Source of the DNA: Lachancea mirantina
Lineage: Eukaryota; Ascomycota; Saccharomycetes; Saccharomycetales; Saccharomycetaceae
Assembly (NCBI GenBank): GCA_900074745.1
Contig: LT598465.1
Span: 1 to 64,000, forward strand
Length of the DNA stretch: 64,000 bases
Direction of reading: 5' to 3'
In this document: one piece after another, positions 1 through 9,852 of the stretch
Layout: each line of letters begins with the position of its first letter
Position numbering within the stretch: the stretch's first letter is position 1
The notes under the pieces: generated by a model
What the model saw: the letters and a program-made list of their open reading frames with translations, nothing else
Told to the model about the DNA's origin: nothing
Database searches by the model: none
Program-made: the position numbers and the translations under genes

Positions 1-882
1 CGCATTCCAAATTTGGATCAATGTTACGGAAATTGTATAAAAGGAGCTGATATGACCAGGATCGTAGTGTTCATGGTTGTAAGATAGCCACGGAGAGATA
101 TAAGTACTCAATTCCTAATCCGCTTTATTATTTAGATCAATTATGAACGAATTAAATGAACAATTTAAAAACCTATCAACCTCCGACAAGGAAAAACCTC
201 ACCATTATCACACGTCATCCATTAAATCACTTTTGATGCAATGGCGGGATGTGACCACACCATGAAGGTCATTGGAATCATTTGGTTTCCATGACTTCCT
301 GTTCAGTTTATCATGAACTTAACAGAAAATTCCGTCTTATTTCAATCTGTCACAGTGATCAAGCGATGCTGCAACTTGACGATATCCCATCTCCCTATCT
401 CCTCCGAACAACTTTCTTAGTCGTAGCGTAGTAGACCTGGGCAACTTTTGACAACTTCCGGTACTCTCCGCCGCACTAACCAAAACCCAGGGGAGGGTGT
501 GAGGGTGGAGGAGAGGGGGGTATTTACTTGTCGGATTAAAGAAGAGGGAAAAGTAACGGTAACAATGGCTTCTGCTGTGATGTACAATTATGGGTGTATG
601 GGTGCGTGCCTGATGAGTGCCTGCAACAGGGGCTAGGCCGAAGATTTACAGACAGTCGATGTCCGACTACGGAGTTTGTAGGACTCTAAGGAAAGTATCA
701 AGTGATGCACACTCTAAACACTATATGAGCTACGCAACGCGAACGCCTTGCGCCGACCTTGAAAATTACCGATGTAATTCTGGCCTTTTGCCTTTGTCCA
801 ACCCATGAGGTAGTTTCATCACGTGACTAAACTCCGTCGGCGGTCTGTACGTAATTTATATAGTCGACGCTAAGCAGTTCAA
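1..882. other. gene-poor left flank
   Basis: No gene can be supported here. The open frames are short (about 60 codons), have no recognisable composition and overlap one another. A TCACGTG-type E-box lies at 819-825 shortly before the tRNA gene. The stretch around 490-530 is purine-rich (GA-rich). No telomeric repeat or LTR could be recognised by eye. Confidence 0.5.
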
Positions 883-954
883 GGGCGGTTAGTGTAGTGG
901 TTATCATCCCACCCTTCCAAGGTGGGGACACGGGTTCGATTCTCGTACCGCTCA
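883..954 (+). tRNA. tRNA-Gly (anticodon UCC)
   Basis: The 72-nt cloverleaf folds fully. The 7-bp acceptor stem GGGCGGT pairs with ACCGCTC (one G-U pair) and is followed by discriminator A. The anticodon stem CCACC/GGTGG holds loop CTTCCAA, giving anticodon TCC, which reads GGA glycine codons. The T arm carries the B box GGTTCGATTC, and the A box lies at about 890-901. There is no intron and no encoded CCA, as expected for a eukaryotic nuclear gene. The sequence is, as far as I can recall, essentially the S. cerevisiae tG(UCC). The nearest T-run directly downstream is only three T (961-963). A nine-T run follows at about 1035-1043, so the Pol III terminator is unusually remote or weak. Confidence 0.96.
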
Positions 955-2135
955 AAAAAATTTGGATTGTCAAGATAAATGCATTGAGGATGAACAGCAT
1001 AGACGATCGATAGTTTCTCGAGTTGTTCACTCAATTTTTTTTTCATTTTGGTTGTTGATTGTATCGCACATTAAGTACTTATATAAATCTCTCCGCTGTT
1101 AGCTTGAGAATATGGTCGCTCTGAAGCTGGTCATAACGTCCCTTTTGTAGGTTGTTATAATATCATTTCAACTTACCGTCTGTTACCTTCGTTAGGATAG
1201 AGAATAATATCTCGCCCATATCACCCAAAATGCTAACTACTACTTTATTTCAGCTGTGTGATGCTCCATAACAGATACTAGAATCGCTTCGACTTCCAGA
1301 CTTCCTTGACAATGCCAACCGGCCGTCGAGTTATCTTATTTTATGCTGTCACTATAGTCACGTGATAGAAGCAACCAAATAATCCAATCTAATGGTACCA
1401 TCCGCCGTAAACTCTTTTCAATAGTTACAAACTTAACAGGTGGTCATGTCGAAACTCGGCCCTATACCAAATATTGTGCTTGATGGAGGTGTTTGACAGC
1501 GCGCTTGGATTTCAATGATTATGCTCACGGGTCTCTTCGCAGACGGGCTTGTCTATATCAATTTGAACGATGTAATCGGACATGATAAGGGGAAGTTCGG
1601 AGTTTCAGAGGAAGGTCACCCATATATTTTTGTAGCACGTAACAATTAAGAATATGCTGAGGATATTTATACGATACTACCTAACGGCACGGCCAGCCTG
1701 CAACCTCGAACTGAGGTCTCACTTTCATTTATCGACAGATTAGTCATTTAACCACATATCAAAAAATATGGAAGTTTGTCCCGTCGCCATTTAGAAATAG
1801 TTCGGGCCCGTACTCATGGGCAAAAACTCTGAACAGCCACAATGGCTCCGATAACCAGCTCTGAGGCAGGCATGCTGGAGTCTTATCTTTAGGCCAGTAT
1901 ACCATCAGTACACCATCAGAAGTGATAAGGTGTATAACCCTGCAGCCGTATTTGAGCCTCAGTGCCTTCATATGTATTCTGCCGCCAGGCCAATCAGCGC
2001 TTTGAACTCACGGTAAACACACGATGAACGCACTCGGCCATAAGTAGCCAATTCTGAGAGAGTGCGTGATTCGTTCGCTCGGCTAAGTTGTCAATACCCA
2101 TGTCTGATTTGGTATTTCAAAATCTCTTGGCGAAA
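955..2135. other. long intergenic stretch, no gene seen
   Basis: No coding region is supported between the tRNA and the promoter of the permease gene. A TCACGTGA E-box occurs at 1358-1365. It is not followed by an extremely AT-rich tract or a CDEIII-like element, so it is not a centromere. The remaining short frames have no recognisable similarity. Confidence 0.5.
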
Positions 2136-2520
2136 AGCGATAAGGAAGTGCCTGCTTTATCGAAAAGATTGATCTGCAACCTTTTCTTTCTTATCTGTGT
2201 GCGATAGCTATATTTCAAGGGTGCTTTAACTAGATTTTCGTTACTTACCCAATCGCACATCACAGTCGAGAGATGACTGCAGACGTCGATGCCCGCCAAT
2301 TGTTCTTTATTTGCTCAGAGTCGACAGCAGGCATCTGCAGGTATATGCGCAACAAAGGAGTGAGATGTGCAGCAAGATAGGATCTGTAAATGCAGGACAG
2401 AATAACCCTATCTTATCTTGATAGAATGTACTCGACTCAGAGTAGCTACGAGATAGCAATGGCATACAAGCGCGATGGATTAAGGGCGTTTTAGTCATCG
2501 AGGTTATCTCGAGTATATAC
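2136..2520 (+). promoter_or_regulatory. GATA-site cluster and TATA box upstream of the Dur3-like permease
   Basis: GATA-type sites are dense: GATAAG at 2139-2144, CTTATC at 2190-2195, GATAG at 2203-2207, GATAG at 2376-2380, a compact triple CTATC/CTTATC/GATAG at 2408-2424, GATAG at 2452-2456 and TTATC at 2504-2508. A TATATA lies at 2514-2519, about 95 bp before the start codon. In S. cerevisiae, GATA factors (Gln3, Gat1, Dal80, Gzf3) drive nitrogen catabolite repression of DUR3 and allantoin-pathway genes through such sites. The role here is inferred from site density and from the gene served. Confidence 0.7.
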
Positions 2521-2536
2521 AAACGAGCGTTATAAC

Positions 2537-2564
2537 TTTTGAGTTAGTAGTTTTGAGTTAGCAG
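2537..2564 (+). repeat. 14-bp direct repeat in the permease 5' leader
   Basis: TTTTGAGTTAGTAG (2537-2550) is followed immediately by TTTTGAGTTAGCAG (2551-2564), a tandem duplication with one mismatch. It lies about 50-80 bp before the start codon, within the probable 5' untranslated region. No function is apparent. Confidence 0.75.
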
Positions 2565-2614
2565 TTTCAACATAGTAGCTTCCACAGCAAGACAAACAAG
2601 CAGCACTTCTCGAA

Positions 2615-4624
2615 ATGGTTGAGCCAATTCTAGGGCAAGCCTATGGCTACTGCTACATCCTTGTGTTAGCCGCTGGGTTTGCAGCACTGATGATCTTTAT
2701 TACAAAAATTTTGTCAAAACTGCTTGGCGAGAAGCAGAACTCGGAGCGATTCACCACCTCTGGGCGTAACACTTCCTCTGGTTTAATTGCTTCTGCGGTT
2801 GTCTCATCATGGACATGGCCCGGGACGCTTCTGACTTCCAGTGGTATGGCGTACTCTTACGGTATCTGTGGTGGTGCTTGGTACTCATTTGCGTTCACGA
2901 TCCAAATTACGTTCTTTGCTGTGCTGGCGTTGGAAATCAAACGGAAGGCGCCCGGCGCCCACACGATTTTAGAGATTGTCAAGGCCAGATTTGGCAAAGT
3001 TGCTCATTGGATCATGCTGTTCTACGCCTTGGGTACCAACGTTATTATCTCTGCAATGCTTCTACTCGGCGGTTGCCAGGCCATTAATGTCATCACTGGT
3101 ATGCATTTGGTTGCTGCAGCTATGCTTTTACCCATCGGCGTTTTTGTTTTCACTGTCATGGGTGGCCTTAAAAGTACCTTCATTTCGGACTGGTTTCATA
3201 CCATAATCATCTACCTTGTCATCATTATAAGCATCTTCAATACCTTCACCAGATCAGAGAAAATTGGTTCTATCGACAGGATGTATGAAATGCTTGTTGA
3301 AGTCGCTGAAACACACCCATCTGCTGGATACAAAGGGTCCTATTTGACGTGGACCAACAAAACCGCGTTGCTAAACGGCTGGAATATCGTCATTGGCGGG
3401 TTTTCCACCGTGTTCTGCGACCCTTCTTACTCCCAAAAGGCCATTGCTGCTAGGCCAAAGTCCAGTATGTTTGGTTATTTCTTAGGTGGCCTATGTTGGT
3501 TAGTTATTCCACTGGCACTTTCTTTGGCCTCTTCGTTGGCAAACTTGGCCTTGGTCAACGACCCTACATCCCCTACCTATCCGAACTTGGTTCCAACAAC
3601 TCTTGTCAACGAGGGTATTCCTATGCTGTATGGTTTGTTTATGACTTTGGGTAAGAGTGGGTGTGCAGCAGGTCTACTAATGATCTGGCTAGCAGCCACC
3701 TCTGCTACTTCTGCGGAATTGATCGGGTTCTCTTCTGTTGTGACATACGATGTCTACCGTGCTTACATAAACCCAAAAGCCAGCGGTAAGCAGCTTGTTA
3801 ACGTCACCCACATCTGTGTCACTCTTTTCGCCATTGCTATGGGTGGTTTGACGGTTTTGTTCAACTACATTGGTATCACAATCAGCTGGATTATTAGTTT
3901 CATTGGTGTCATCTTGGGACCGGGTGTCTTCGCTTTCACTTTGAGTCTCTTCTGGAGCAGAATGACCAAATTCTCCATCATTATTGGTCCGCCTTTAGCC
4001 TCTATCATTGCTCTAATCGGCTGGTGTGCTTCTGCTAAGTCCTTCTACGGGGCTGTTAACAAAGATACTTTAGGTGAACAATATTCATGTGCTGTTGGTA
4101 ACTTTATCGGTCTTTTTGGCTCCCTGATCTTCATAATCGTTATTTCTCTGCTTAAGCCAGATAAGAAACCTTATGACTTTGAAACTCTTGATGAGAATTT
4201 CGTTGCTGCAGATGATGCGACCGTCGAAGAAGCAACTGCCATGAAAATCAAAGATCCAAACGAGAAGCGCGAACTAAAGATATACTCCTTTTACTCGCAG
4301 ATCATTGCGTGGTCTTTGTTCTTTATTTTGATCTTCTTAATTCCAATGCCCATGTATGGTCAGAATTACATTTACTCTAAGAAGTTTTTCCGCGGCTGGG
4401 TAGTTATTGTGATGATCTGGCTTTTAATCGCTGCCACAATTATCATTCTATTACCAGTATACCAGAGCAGAAACACACTACGCAAACTTTGGGACATTTC
4501 CAGAGGAAAGCAAGAAAGGATTGAAAAGGAGTTGTTATCTGCCCAACCCTCCCATGTAATCGAGGGACTCGAAGAGGTTATCGAAATTAACGTCGAAGTG
4601 AATTCCAAAGAACGCGAAGCTTGA
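2615..4624 (+). CDS. DUR3: Dur3-like urea/polyamine transporter (sodium:solute symporter family)
   Basis: This is a 669-residue polytopic membrane protein of the sodium:solute symporter (SSS) family. S. cerevisiae Dur3 imports urea and polyamines at the plasma membrane. Family hallmarks are visible in the N-terminal third: a TTSGRNTSSGLIASAVVSSW stretch at about residues 47-66 (Dur3 family: FTTAGR...GLVAAAVVSSWTW), then EIKRKAPGAHTILEI near residue 110, TNVIISAMLLLGG and GGLKSTF. Transmembrane stretches continue to about residue 615, and a charged C-terminal tail follows. The protein is about 65 residues shorter than S. cerevisiae Dur3 (735) and noticeably diverged, so it may be a paralog of the family rather than the strict urea permease. 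The ATG at 2615 gives a normal N-terminal first membrane segment. The upstream GATA cluster fits nitrogen regulation. The position next to accessory sequence fits the subtelomeric location of DUR3 (YHL016C) in S. cerevisiae. Confidence 0.85.
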   Translation: MVEPILGQAYGYCYILVLAAGFAALMIFITKILSKLLGEKQNSERFTTSGRNTSSGLIASAVVSSWTWPGTLLTSSGMAYSYGICGGAWYSFAFTIQITFFAVLALEIKRKAPGAHTILEIVKARFGKVAHWIMLFYALGTNVIISAMLLLGGCQAINVITGMHLVAAAMLLPIGVFVFTVMGGLKSTFISDWFHTIIIYLVIIISIFNTFTRSEKIGSIDRMYEMLVEVAETHPSAGYKGSYLTWTNKTALLNGWNIVIGGFSTVFCDPSYSQKAIAARPKSSMFGYFLGGLCWLVIPLALSLASSLANLALVNDPTSPTYPNLVPTTLVNEGIPMLYGLFMTLGKSGCAAGLLMIWLAATSATSAELIGFSSVVTYDVYRAYINPKASGKQLVNVTHICVTLFAIAMGGLTVLFNYIGITISWIISFIGVILGPGVFAFTLSLFWSRMTKFSIIIGPPLASIIALIGWCASAKSFYGAVNKDTLGEQYSCAVGNFIGLFGSLIFIIVISLLKPDKKPYDFETLDENFVAADDATVEEATAMKIKDPNEKRELKIYSFYSQIIAWSLFFILIFLIPMPMYGQNYIYSKKFFRGWVVIVMIWLLIAATIIILLPVYQSRNTLRKLWDISRGKQERIEKELLSAQPSHVIEGLEEVIEINVEVNSKEREA

Positions 4625-5261
4625 TATTTTAATTTTGTAAATTGATCTTTCGTCTTTTTGAATGATTTCGATAATACATAATAATACAAGGCAAAAATTG
4701 GAGGTTAACGACATCGCTGGTAGGAAGATCACGAATTCGGTTGTTCAGTTTACCCAATTTTCCTTAACAGTCGTATAGATATTCTCATCAAATTATTTTG
4801 TTTCTCTATGGTTGTGATTGTATGGACGGCAATCCACAATTCCACGACTTTGTTGTAGGGTATTCAAACCTTCAGCATAATTACTACCAAAGAAATTCAA
4901 ACTTGACCGTATCCTTCGATTAGATGACGAGATAATTTTCGTGCGAAATTGTAAGTTACCAGTTTTTAAATATTCGTAGCTTCCTTCGAGCCATCCTTTA
5001 ACCTGGGACGGATATTCCGGTTGCATATCTCTTATTTAATCATTTCGGCACGTCGTCGCTAATCGAAAATAGTAACGGAGAGATGTCCGAAATTCGCACT
5101 TGCGCTAATCCGCTGGACCACTTCATTGATGAAATGGTGTCGAATGGACAAACTGTCATCGACGCTGGTAACCACAACGACTATCTTATTGCTTTGTGAC
5201 GGGCGATAAAAATAGTCAGTCCTTGCATGCTTCGAGCAACCTAACCGTGAGAAAACTTAAT
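4625..5261. other. intergenic region with a possible phosphatase-like remnant
   Basis: No intact gene is seen. One 77-codon minus-strand frame (4793-5026) reads with some resemblance to the FLxxYGY...SSNRR...NFF stretch of histidine acid phosphatases of the PHO5/PHO11 type. It is too short and too weak to annotate as a gene. The rest is AT-rich spacer, including the 3' end of the permease transcript. Confidence 0.35.
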
Positions 5262-5561
5262 TTATAAATCAGCAAGAGAAAAGGCCTTGAAGCGTGAAGG
5301 AGTAGACAGAAGCAGCGCATCTTCTATAAAAAGATCCCTTTGCTCATCCCACTTCCATGCATCGCGCCAACGCTCAAGTATGTGATCTTCAATGACCGGT
5401 CCAACGCTGTAACTTTTGTGCATCGCCTCAATCTTTGCAAATAATGTCACAATAAGCGCAATCAACCGCATATGCTCTGTATGCATGGAAGTCAACCCAG
5501 GATTAGGGGGGCTAACGGGGGTTGACTCCTTGGCTGATAGTTTTAGCGAATCAGTGTCCAT
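5262..5561 (-). CDS. small ORF, 99 residues, unknown
   Basis: I do not recognise this protein. From the first ATG (complement of 5559-5561) it runs 99 residues. It has a Ser/Pro-rich start, then a helix-prone stretch with alternating hydrophobic and charged residues (MRLIALIVTLFAKIEAMH, residues about 31-48), a Trp-rich charged segment (ERWRDAWKWDEQRD) and the ending AFSLADL. The composition is more protein-like than that of neighbouring random frames. It could be a genuine small gene, the C-terminal remnant of a larger accessory gene, or chance. The frame also stays open upstream for about 22 codons without another ATG, which weakly favours a truncated remnant. Confidence 0.3.
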   Translation of the reverse strand: MDTDSLKLSAKESTPVSPPNPGLTSMHTEHMRLIALIVTLFAKIEAMHKSYSVGPVIEDHILERWRDAWKWDEQRDLFIEDALLLSTPSRFKAFSLADL

Positions 5562-6057
5562 GCGGAGAAGAGGGGTATGGGATGTAGGGGTGTTACGAGA
5601 GTCAGAGAAGCAAGAGAGGGAGACCACGAATGGACGACAGCGGCCAGGGCAAAATAGACGTGGGTGGGGTGTGTGCGGAGTGCGCTCTTAACGTTCGTGG
5701 GGTTCGATATGTTTGGAAGGCGGTACCTCTGGAAGTTCAGTTTACGGTAAAGGACAGTATTTCTTAGTGGGCCACGCGTCGGCCACCATGGAAACAGGAG
5801 GAGGAGCGACCACATTCAAAGACAACTCTGTCCTCTCTGGGGCAGGCTTTATTAGCAGCTGTCAGATTTGAACAGCCAATAATTTTTGCTTTTAACCGCC
5901 AGTGATCTTCATTGACCTGGCAGCAACTTGTCATAGGGAACTGGGAATTGGCATGTGTATACTCCATATCAAACTATGTAATATTCGAACTTTACTATAA
6001 TAGTGTCTCACTCTCCGGAGTAGAAACGCGCCTTCACCGTCTTACACACTTGCCAAC
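5562..6057. other. intergenic, nothing recognised
   Basis: The short frames here overlap on both strands and lack recognisable motifs. The segment separates the doubtful small ORF from the stop codon of the SnoaL-like gene. Confidence 0.4.
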
Positions 6058-6531
6058 TCATTGGCCAAAGACTCCCCAATCACCTTGGCCCCACACAACG
6101 TTTAAGTCTAACCTCTTTATTTTCCACAAACCGTCCTCTTTGGACTTGACAAGATCCGCGTGGTATAACGAGCCAGCAAGCAATGGAGTAGCACTCCCGC
6201 CTTTTCCTTCACCTTGCCGATAGTGCTGAGCGAGAGCTGAGCAGGTGAGTTCGGCGTTCATATCTCCGTCCAGGATGTTGATTCGTGGATTTGTCAAAAA
6301 GTGAGTGGTCTCCAATTTCGAGAGCACATCGAAGGTCTGAGCCTTGACAGCATCTCTTCCATCCATGACCGTACCATCCATAACAAATACGGCATCCTCA
6401 GTGAAAGCAGACTCGAAGAGCGCCTTGTCATTAATGTCGAAGGCCAACAGGTAACGGTAAAGAGCATCTAAGACCGCCTCGCGCCCACTTAGAGCGGGAT
6501 TCAGAGTAGCAGGAAGGGAAGAAATTGGCAT
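6058..6531 (-). CDS. SnoaL-like / NTF2-fold protein
   Basis: The 157-residue protein has the layout of the SnoaL-like (NTF2-superfamily) domain. An N-terminal helix (LSGREAVLDALYRYLLAFDINDKALFESAF) leads to TEDAVFVMDGTVMDGRDAVK, the characteristic strand and loop after the first helices. Then come a THFLTNPRI segment (about residues 96-104) and a C-terminal sheet ending in GLWKIKRLDLNVVWGQGDW. Proteins of this kind occur widely in filamentous fungi and bacteria, some as polyketide cyclases, isomerases or dehydratases, many with no known function. The enzymatic role here is unknown. No S. cerevisiae counterpart comes to mind, and the gene sits alone in the accessory region, so horizontal origin or retention of an ancient gene are both possible. 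The ATG at 6531 is the first in frame and the domain is full length. Confidence 0.75.
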   Translation of the reverse strand: MPISSLPATLNPALSGREAVLDALYRYLLAFDINDKALFESAFTEDAVFVMDGTVMDGRDAVKAQTFDVLSKLETTHFLTNPRINILDGDMNAELTCSALAQHYRQGEGKGGSATPLLAGSLYHADLVKSKEDGLWKIKRLDLNVVWGQGDWGVFGQ

Positions 6532-7243
6532 GATAAGGTGCTTATTTAATTCTGATCTATCTTTTGATCAATTGAGCTTGAAAACTTCTTGGTGCAATGG
6601 TCATGGCATCACAGGAAATCCCGGCTTTTTATACCCAAGAGAGCTTCATGACTCGGCCTTTTTGAACTGCGCCAATACGACTCATAGACACCTTTCACCT
6701 CGAACTAATGCCAGTGGGCTCCGGAAAAACTCCCCTAGTTTCCGTCTTAACGCCATCGGAATTTCTATCAGGCAGAGCGGTATTTTACTACAATCATGGA
6801 CATTTGAATAACATGGGAACGTGAAAAAAATAGAAATGGTGATCAACGCGGTGAAAAGTCCGCCTTAGAGCCGTGAACATCTTCGTATGGAACCTTCGTG
6901 TAGATTTCCGCAGCAAGTTCTATGCAAACGTGAGCAAAGAGTTACATGAATCTGAAAAGTAATGAGCAGCAGCGAGTAAATGACCAAGTTAATGGTTTTT
7001 TACCCACAAGCAATTTTGAGCAACACACAGGTAAGTACCTCTATGCATGACTGGTGACTGGCGAGAACTTTACGTGTGCGATCTGTCTGTTGGCTGCTAG
7101 CGTCTTTTCTTCTAGCCAACGCAATCGTATCCTATACAATAGTATGGAATTCAAACTGCTCAGCAACTCCTATTGGTTCTTCGTCCATCTCACTGTATGA
7201 ATCCTCGTCATTCAATTCTGGGTCGCTACCGCATAAAGTATCA
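6532..7243. other. spacer between SnoaL-like gene and hAT relic
   Basis: No supported gene. It holds the upstream region of the minus-strand SnoaL-like gene and, probably, the 3' terminal non-coding part of the hAT element. I could not identify a terminal inverted repeat or an 8-bp target-site duplication by eye. Confidence 0.45.
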
Positions 7244-9524
7244 TCAGAAGCAGCATAAAGCTTGAAAGAGTGGCATGTAATTTTCATTCTCATTGATGTC
7301 ATACAGGTCATCGCAGAAATCACGAAGCGCGGTGGGACGATGCTTATAAAATCCAAAATTAACAAACCTGTCTCTCAACAGCATCAAAGATTGAAAATTT
7401 AGGGATGAGAGCCGGCTTCTATCTTTCCTCGCAACACGCAATGCCAACGAAATCACTCTTTCTACTTCACTTGAGCTGATTTTGGTATAGAAAAAGCAAA
7501 TGGCGAGAGTAAAGAGTCTGGGATACCTGGCCTGATGCTGATACCACCATGAAATGGCGCTTTACTTGGATCTCTCTTTAAGACGAGGCTCGCGTCGATA
7601 CGCATAATATTCTTCCATTGGCTGCTCATCCTCAACAGACAAGGTGTCAGTATCATCTAAACTCTGTGAGTCGCCAACGGCGCACGATCGCTCCTCTTTG
7701 TCGAATTCAAAACTATAGGTTGCCTGCTTAGGCGGCCTCACACCTGGGTTGGGAGCCAGCGAGTCAACACAATTACTGTATTCCTTTAGATAATTTTTGA
7801 TGAACTGATTGGCTTTTGAGATTTTCGCGTCTGCTTCCTCATTTGACATCATCTTGTAGAGCGTATCCGCCTTAGCACTTGGGTCCAGTATCGTTGCCAC
7901 ATAATAAAGCTCGTCTTCGCGAACAAAATCCAAATACTTTTCTTGAATTTTTTGGGACGCACAGATTGCTTCCAAAACAAGCTTCTTGTCGCTGGGTAGC
8001 AGCTGCGTTGTGCTATTCAAGCACGAAAAGTCAGGGCCCGACTTGCTTCGAGAGATTTGTTGGCCTTTAAGAGCCAGTGCCCACACAGAATAAAAGTGGT
8101 CGACCAGATAGTAAAATGGTACACCATTCGACAGATGGTTGTAAGATTTACTCCGTAGCTTAAGTGACAAATCATTGAAGAGCTGAAGACTTTTTACAAA
8201 CTATTTCAACATTTCCAAGGTTCGCTTGTCAAAATAAATAAACTTTCGAAGCTGAGAGACGAAGTCGGTATCACCATGTTCGTCATGATTCTTGAACCAC
8301 GTCCAATATTTTTCATAGTTGGCGAGAAACGAACTAACCTGACGCCAAAGGTACATCCACTCGGTGGGACCTTTATGCGGAATGCAAGGAAATTGGCGCT
8401 TTTCATCCTAGAGCAAACTCGACTGGAGCACCTCATGATTTTAGCTAGCATCTTAATTCTACGCAATGCTTTGGCAAACTCCTCATTTTTGAATAGCGCA
8501 GAAACTATTTCCTCGAAGTGTGACTTCAACACATGGCTTGCACAACGAATGTAGCGTGTTTTACCAAGGAGACGGCTCGCTAAAGGTTTCCTTTCATCAA
8601 AAACCGAGTAAGTGAATAACTGATATATTGAGTCATTCCTACGAGCATTATTCATGGTTATTATTGCAACATTGTCAGTCAGATTATGCTCTTCCATAAG
8701 TTCCGAAAAGATACTCAGAATGTCTTGGCCAATAGACTTTTTTACTCCTAAGCAAACAAAATCAAGCAAATGCGTATTTTGAGCTACCCCATCATAGTTG
8801 AGCAATATTTTGTGATCTCCTATCTCTTCCAATAGATTTTTGTCCCCTACGTTAGGTGCAAATGAGACAAGTAATCCTATGTTAGATTCTCCACTTCGTG
8901 CGGTCCTAGTATCTAATTGAATATTCACAAGGTGGGTATTTCTCAGATTGAGAGAGAGAGTCTCGTCTAACATAGTGGAATAAGCCTGTAACTTTTTCGC
9001 AAACGCTGCACGAGATCTAATGGGGGCCGCTGATCGATCCTCGATACCAAAAAAACTCCACGTCGAAAGCTTTACAAAGTCAAGCGGAAGAAATCCGTCT
9101 GCAACAAGTTAAGCCGTTTTGAAAGTGTGTGGATTCTTCTTGAACTCATTTGAAATTCACTGAGAAATTTTGAGTGTTCTCTTTTTTACAAAAGCATCCA
9201 GTCCCCTGTTTTTGGTTACTTTTCCATTATGGGCTCTGAATGCTCCCGGATGTAACCTCCGACGTGCTTAGCCATGTTTCCCGTGGATTCCCCTTCTTTG
9301 TAACATTTTGTGCAATGCTTACATTCTGCAGTCCTTCTGCCATCTCGAGATTTCATTTCAAAAAATTCCAATAATGAAGACCTCTCCATCCATTTTCGTT
9401 CTGAATTAGCTTTTTCAAATTCGGAAGATCTTCTCTGACGGTTGATGCTTTCTCTAAAATCGCTCCCTGTATCTAATTTAGGGGTAATATCGATCTCCCT
9501 TAGCCGCTCATGAATTTCGCGAGC
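7244..9524 (-). mobile_element. decayed hAT-family DNA transposon (transposase relic)
   Basis: Minus-strand frames between 7244 and 9524 read as consecutive parts of one hAT transposase. The N-terminal part (about 9230-9375) encodes a BED zinc finger with CKHC and a downstream H...H (TGNMAKHVGGYIREH). Next comes LPLDFVKLSTWSFFGIEDRS, then the region from MLDETLSLNL with SELMEEHNLTDNVAIITMNN and RYIRCASHVL (8206-8973). The 7562-8170 frame carries ATILDPSAKADTLYK. The C-terminal hAT signature has WWYQHQARYPRLFTLAICFF, SSSEVERVISLA and LSSLNFQSLMLLRDRF (about 7380-7560). The frames are offset and interrupted by stops at several places: after the BED finger, inside the catalytic region near 8400, near 7560, and near 7440. 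The element is therefore dead, yet its motifs remain clear, suggesting moderate age. hAT families called Rover and Roamer have been described in Saccharomycetaceae; the family here is untested. Confidence 0.88.
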
Positions 9525-9852
9525 TTAGAATGGCATTTCTTGCTCTATGATTGATACGCTCTCCCGAGGCATTTTGTTCTACCTTGCTACACGGGAAATT
9601 GTCTCTTGGGCTCGAAAGTCGGAAGCATTCTGTTCAATATTCCATGCAGCTTGGCAAGCATTTCAATTATAAACCTCCTGCGCTGAATTCTAACGTAAAG
9701 CTCTTCACCAAAACCGGGCTCAAAAAGATGCAAAAGCTGTTGCAGGGAATTGCCTGATGAAAACCTTCAAAAAAGACGCCTATGGGAAAAGCTTTTTTTG
9801 TCGTCCAGATGTCATAAATTGAGGCGTGAATATATAAACTGTTGATGGACAA
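9525..9852. other. intergenic, possible terminal part of the hAT relic
   Basis: This stretch lies upstream of the transposase reading frame and downstream (3') of the minus-strand GPI-type gene. No gene is supported. The 5' terminal repeat of the hAT element should lie here if it is preserved. Confidence 0.4.

Noticed and set aside
818-1365. TCACGTG boxes as centromere CDEI
   Set aside because: No 80-90 bp extremely AT-rich CDEII and no CDEIII-like TTCCGAA element follows at the right distance, for these or the other CACGTG sites in the window.
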